A stretch of DNA of 9,326 bases, from positions 1 to 9,326 of the forward strand of contig JBMTEY010000100.1 of NCBI GenBank assembly GCA_049433545.1, read 5' to 3'. The notes beneath the pieces were generated by a model. It saw nothing but the letters and a program-made list of their open reading frames with translations, was not told the origin of the DNA and made no database searches. Below are positions 6,814-9,326 of the stretch, piece by piece. Every line of letters begins with the position of its first letter. Within the stretch, counting starts at the first letter, position 1. Origin of the DNA: Ga0077527 sp049433545 (GTDB taxonomy: Bacteria > Pseudomonadota > Gammaproteobacteria > Burkholderiales > SG8-41). The position numbers and the translations under genes are program-made.

Positions 6814-7986
6814 GTGTCAAAGCTGGTAAAGCCCCACGGAGGGGGTTCTCTCAAACCATTGCTCCTGTCCGGCCCCGCACTGGAGGCTGAACGGACGCGG
6901 GCGCGCAGCCTGCCGCAGCTCCCCGTCAGTTCCAGGGAAAAAGGCGATCTGCTGATGCTGGGCATAGGCGGCTTCACGCCGCTGGACGGCTTCATGGGTC
7001 ATGCCGACTGGCAAAGCGTTTGCGACCATTACGCCCTGGCATCCGGCATTTTCTGGCCGATTCCGATCACGCTTTCCGCTACCCGGGTAGTGGCCGACAG
7101 CCTCAAAATCAACAGCGATGTCGCCCTGACCGACGGCGACACCGGCGAAATACTAGCCACGATGACCATCACCGAAAGATACGTCATCGACAAGGCGCAT
7201 GAATGCCAATCCGTGTTCAAAACCACGGACATCGCGCATCCGGGTGTCAAAATGGTGATGGACCAAGCTGACGTGAACCTTTCAGGGCCGGTCCGGGTGC
7301 TGTCGCAGGGAGGATTTCCCGAAAAATACGGCGCGATGTACATGACACCGGCCCAGACCCGTGCCTTGTTCGACGCCAACGGCTGGGCCACCGTGGCCGC
7401 TTTCCAGACCCGCAACCCGATGCACCGTTCGCACGAATACCTGGCCAAGGTCGCCATCGAAGTCTGCGACGGCGTGCTGGTGCATTCGCTGCTCGGCAAC
7501 CTCAAGCCCGGCGATATCCCTGCCGACGTGCGCACCGAAGCCATCTCGGTGCTGATCGATAATTATTTCGTGCAGAAAACAGTCGTGCAGTCCGGCTACC
7601 CGCTCGACATGCGCTACGCCGGACCGCGCGAGGCGCTGCTGCACGCGCTGTTCCGTCAGAACTACGGCTGCTCGCACCTGATCGTCGGGCGTGACCACGC
7701 CGGCGTCGGCAGCTATTACGGACCGTTCGATGCGCATGCGATTTTCGACGAGATCCCGCGCGGCGCGCTCGAGACGCAACCGATCAAGCTGGGCCTGACC
7801 TTCTGGTGTTACCGCTGCGCCGGCATGGCTTCGGGCCGCACCTGTCCCCACGACGTCAAGGACCAGTTGCAGGTTTCCGGCACGCAGTTGCGCAAATGGC
7901 TGTCGGAAGGCAGTCCGGTGCCGGCGGAGTTCAGCCGCCCTGAGGTTCTGGAAGTGCTGCGCGCCTATTACGCCAAGTTCGGATAA
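6814..7986 (+). CDS. sat: sulfate adenylyltransferase (ATP sulfurylase), homo-oligomeric type
   Basis: It catalyses sulfate + ATP to and from APS + pyrophosphate in the cytoplasm. From GTG 6814 it has 390 residues. Visible motifs are the nucleotide-binding QTRNPMHRSHEYL (Q198; QxRNP with HxxH), LLGNLKPGD, the GRDHAG loop (292-297) and a C-terminal SGTQLRKWL. A C-x2-C-x8-C-x-H cluster (C332, C335, C344, H346) matches the zinc site known in some bacterial and archaeal ATP sulfurylases. There is no fused APS-kinase domain. The frame is open to an ATG at 6751. I prefer the GTG because the protein then begins (M)SKLVKPHGGG, as I recall for relatives, and the catalytic residues fall at family-typical positions. 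Neither start has a strong ribosome-binding site. The direction of reaction (assimilation, or ATP formation in sulfur oxidation with AprBA) cannot be decided from this window. Confidence 0.94.
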   Translation: MSKLVKPHGGGSLKPLLLSGPALEAERTRARSLPQLPVSSREKGDLLMLGIGGFTPLDGFMGHADWQSVCDHYALASGIFWPIPITLSATRVVADSLKINSDVALTDGDTGEILATMTITERYVIDKAHECQSVFKTTDIAHPGVKMVMDQADVNLSGPVRVLSQGGFPEKYGAMYMTPAQTRALFDANGWATVAAFQTRNPMHRSHEYLAKVAIEVCDGVLVHSLLGNLKPGDIPADVRTEAISVLIDNYFVQKTVVQSGYPLDMRYAGPREALLHALFRQNYGCSHLIVGRDHAGVGSYYGPFDAHAIFDEIPRGALETQPIKLGLTFWCYRCAGMASGRTCPHDVKDQLQVSGTQLRKWLSEGSPVPAEFSRPEVLEVLRAYYAKFG

Positions 7987-8000
7987 ACAGCCAACCCATG

Positions 8001-8028
8001 AAAAAAGCCGCCTGCGGGCGGCTTTTTT
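8001..8028. terminator. bidirectional intrinsic terminator after sat
   Basis: The perfect dyad is A6-GCCGCC-TGCG-GGCGGC-T6. The six GC pairs (8007-8012 with 8017-8022) close a 4-base loop, with a run of six T on the plus strand and six A on the other. It starts 14 bp after the sat stop and 66 bp beyond the stop of the small leftward gene. It can therefore end transcription from both sides of this convergent pair. Confidence 0.95.
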
Positions 8029-8094
8029 GTTGTCCAGGTAAACCGCCGCAGACAGGCGACGCCTTGATCAGCGCACCCTGCCGCGGCATGACGC

Positions 8095-8256
8095 CTAGGG
8101 TTTTTTCGGTGTCTTGTATTCGACTTCCTTCTGCAGCGGTTTCCACACGGTTTCGTAACCGACAAACCCCTTTTCACTGGGCGCCATCTGACGCGTTGTG
8201 TAAAAAGGCGTATGGCCGTCAGGAACAGGGGTGTTGGTAGGTTTTTGATCGCTCAT
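8095..8256 (-). CDS. small protein of unknown function, 53 residues
   Basis: This is an uninterrupted short gene with ATG at 8254-8256 and TAG at 8095-8097. AAGGTG lies 4 bp upstream of the ATG, a credible ribosome-binding site. The product begins MSDQKPTNTPVPDGHTPFYT. It is polar and proline-rich in the first half and Lys/Glu-rich near the end (KEVEYKTPKKP). It has no cysteine, signal peptide or membrane segment, so it is probably a small soluble cytoplasmic protein. I do not recognise the family. It faces sat and shares the terminator with it, and lies 75 bp downstream of the SlyD-like gene on the same strand, either as the end of that operon or with its own promoter. A good Shine-Dalgarno and sensible composition favour a real gene. 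Conservation is untested. Confidence 0.68.
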   Translation of the reverse strand: MSDQKPTNTPVPDGHTPFYTTRQMAPSEKGFVGYETVWKPLQKEVEYKTPKKP

Positions 8257-8331
8257 AAATCACCTTTTCGTGGAATCAGGATTGCCTGAAACAAAGCTGG
8301 AAAATTGTCCGCCGCCATTCTACTCCGACGC

Positions 8332-8841
8332 TCAAACGGGCCGCATCAGTGCAGGGTCGATATCCGCGCCGGCGATGACCGCACCACCCGCCCTGGTTTC
8401 TTCATCCGTAGCGTCGCGCACAGTCAGTATCTCGAGCTTGAAGACAACTTCCCTGCCGCACAGCGGGTTGTTGCCGTCGACCGTCAGTCTCTCGTCGTCC
8501 AGATGCGTCACCAGAAAGCTGCGGGTCTGCCCCTTGTTGTTTTCCATCAGGATGGAAGTACCGACCTGCCGGTACTCCTCGGGCACGTTATCGATGTGAT
8601 CGGAAAAAACCAGCGACTCGTCCCTGGGGCCGAATATCTGGTTGCCGTCTATGGGCACTTCGATGACATCGCCGGCAGACTTGCCCGCAAGCGCCATATG
8701 CACGGAAGGCGCGAGGATTTCATTGTGCCCGTGTACATAGCCCAACGGGAATTCGACCTGGGTGAGGACATGGCCTGATTTCCTGTCGGTCACCTTGTAA
8801 GTGACTTCGACAAACTTGCCGTCCTGGATGGTTTCACTCAT
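8332..8841 (-). CDS. FKBP-type peptidyl-prolyl isomerase, SlyD-like
   Basis: This 169-residue protein is predicted to act in the cytoplasm as a proline isomerase/chaperone. The N-terminal FKBP strand (EVTYKVTD, 12-19) leads to the SlyD hallmark GYVHGHNEI (34-42) and a helix ALAGKSAGD (50-58). An inserted IF (flap/chaperone) domain follows (about 70-120). The chain then returns to FKBP with VDGNNPLCGREVVFKLEIL (121-139). This order aligns throughout with E. coli SlyD. Two differences stand out. The histidine/cysteine-rich metal-binding tail of SlyD is absent, and the tail here is short with no histidines. The acidic residue of the FKBP active site (Asp in the SlyD motif VDES) appears to be replaced by T27. 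Reduced isomerase activity with kept chaperone function is an inference. It starts 19 bp after the upstream gene, which suggests an operon. Confidence 0.9.
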   Translation of the reverse strand: MSETIQDGKFVEVTYKVTDRKSGHVLTQVEFPLGYVHGHNEILAPSVHMALAGKSAGDVIEVPIDGNQIFGPRDESLVFSDHIDNVPEEYRQVGTSILMENNKGQTRSFLVTHLDDERLTVDGNNPLCGREVVFKLEILTVRDATDEETRAGGAVIAGADIDPALMRPV

Positions 8842-8860
8842 ATCGGTTCAGAAGCCACGT

Positions 8861-9268
8861 TCAGAAAATGGATGCACCGAAAATTCTGACTTTTCCATCC
8901 TCATAGCCGAGAACCAGCCTGCCCAGCCACTCGCCCGGCTTTTTGGTGCTGCGCTGCCGGTAAAGTACGGTCACATGTTCGCCGCGGCGGATGATGCCGA
9001 GCGGGTCAAAGTCTTCGGACAGGCTGCGCGCCAGTTCGCTGTTGGCGAACTGGTGGCCTGCAACCACCTGGTCTATGGCCCGCGCGAGAGAACCGGAGAA
9101 ATTCTTGGCGAACTCCCCGTACTTGCCCTCATTCGAAGCCTTGACGAGGTCGCGCCAAAGGAGATTGGCCGTGGCCAGAATCTCCTCATCGGTTTTCTCG
9201 ATGATGTTCACGCGAGGCTCCTGCTGACCGGAAGTAACCGGCTGCGCAGGACTCAGGACGCCGGCCAT
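8861..9268 (-). CDS. conserved-looking protein of unknown function, 135 residues
   Basis: I do not recognise this family. The first 20 or so residues are proline/glutamine-rich and probably disordered. A helical section follows (about 26-85: DEEILATANLLWRDLVKASN and later SLARAIDQVVAGHQFANSEL). The C-terminal part is strand-like (about 90-135: HVTVLYRQR, WLGRLVLGYEDGKVRIFGASI). Helices followed by a curved sheet ending in a short strand would suit an NTF2/SnoaL-like alpha+beta fold, but this is only a shape impression. There is no signal peptide, membrane helix or cysteine. Its ATG lies 4 bp after the stop of the gene entering from the right, and its stop is 19 bp before the SlyD-like gene. 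All three are therefore probably one transcript, and a link to protein folding or sulfur metabolism is possible but unproven. Confidence 0.8.
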   Translation of the reverse strand: MAGVLSPAQPVTSGQQEPRVNIIEKTDEEILATANLLWRDLVKASNEGKYGEFAKNFSGSLARAIDQVVAGHQFANSELARSLSEDFDPLGIIRRGEHVTVLYRQRSTKKPGEWLGRLVLGYEDGKVRIFGASIF

Positions 9269-9272
9269 AGCA

Positions 9273-9326
9273 CTACTCGTTTTCGCCGACCAGGTGATAA
9301 CAAGGCGCTTTCTCCATGGTGTATTC
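9273..9326 (-). CDS. C-terminal end of a gene running off the right edge
   Basis: On the minus strand a frame is open from the window edge to a TAG at 9273-9275 and encodes EYTMEKAPCYHLVGENE. The stop lies 4 bp before the start of the 135-residue gene, the spacing expected for the preceding operon member. Seventeen residues are too few to name a product. It could instead be non-coding, since an open stretch this short is not improbable by chance. Confidence 0.42.
   Translation of the reverse strand, partial: EYTMEKAPCYHLVGENE

Noticed and set aside
7282..7851. 189-codon frame antisense to sat
   Set aside because: It lies wholly within sat, whose catalytic motifs are intact, and has no ribosome-binding site or family features.

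Overview
The window looks like chromosomal DNA of a betaproteobacterium. The basis is the 5' third of a 16S rRNA gene at the left edge, read by eye on the minus strand. A homo-oligomeric ATP sulfurylase (Sat) of the kind common in sulfur-oxidising Nitrosomonadales-type bacteria is consistent with this, but genus cannot be fixed without a 16S search. All coding regions look intact and have similar GC-rich codon use. I see no IS element, CRISPR array, phage gene or obvious transferred segment.

Layout, left to right. (1) 1-629, minus strand: the start of an rRNA operon. A promoter with consensus -35 and -10 hexamers (600-629) drives an initiator tRNA-fMet (507-583). A leader carrying a boxA-like antitermination site follows, then the 16S gene, which runs off the left edge. 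A perfect 9-bp inverted repeat spans the promoter spacer. (2) 768-6564, minus strand: a complete tripartite efflux operon in the order outer-membrane TolC-family channel, periplasmic adaptor, RND transporter. The first two genes overlap by 4 bp (ATGA) and the second and third are 5 bp apart. No intrinsic terminator is visible between this operon and the rRNA promoter. (3) 6565-6813: a divergent intergenic region. (4) 6814-7986, plus strand: sat, followed by a strong bidirectional terminator (8001-8028). (5) 8095-9326, minus strand: a 53-residue unknown protein, a SlyD-like FKBP, a 135-residue protein of unknown function, and the last codons of a further gene running off the right edge.

The efflux genes form one machine spanning inner membrane, periplasm and outer membrane. 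Sat interconverts sulfate plus ATP with APS plus pyrophosphate. In a sulfur oxidiser it would run towards ATP, but no other sulfur gene is visible to prove that. The SlyD-like protein and its upstream partner are probably co-transcribed. The most unusual features are the initiator tRNA placed first in the rRNA operon, the inverted repeat in its promoter, the Lys/Gly-rich ends of the adaptor, and the unannotated 53-residue gene facing sat.
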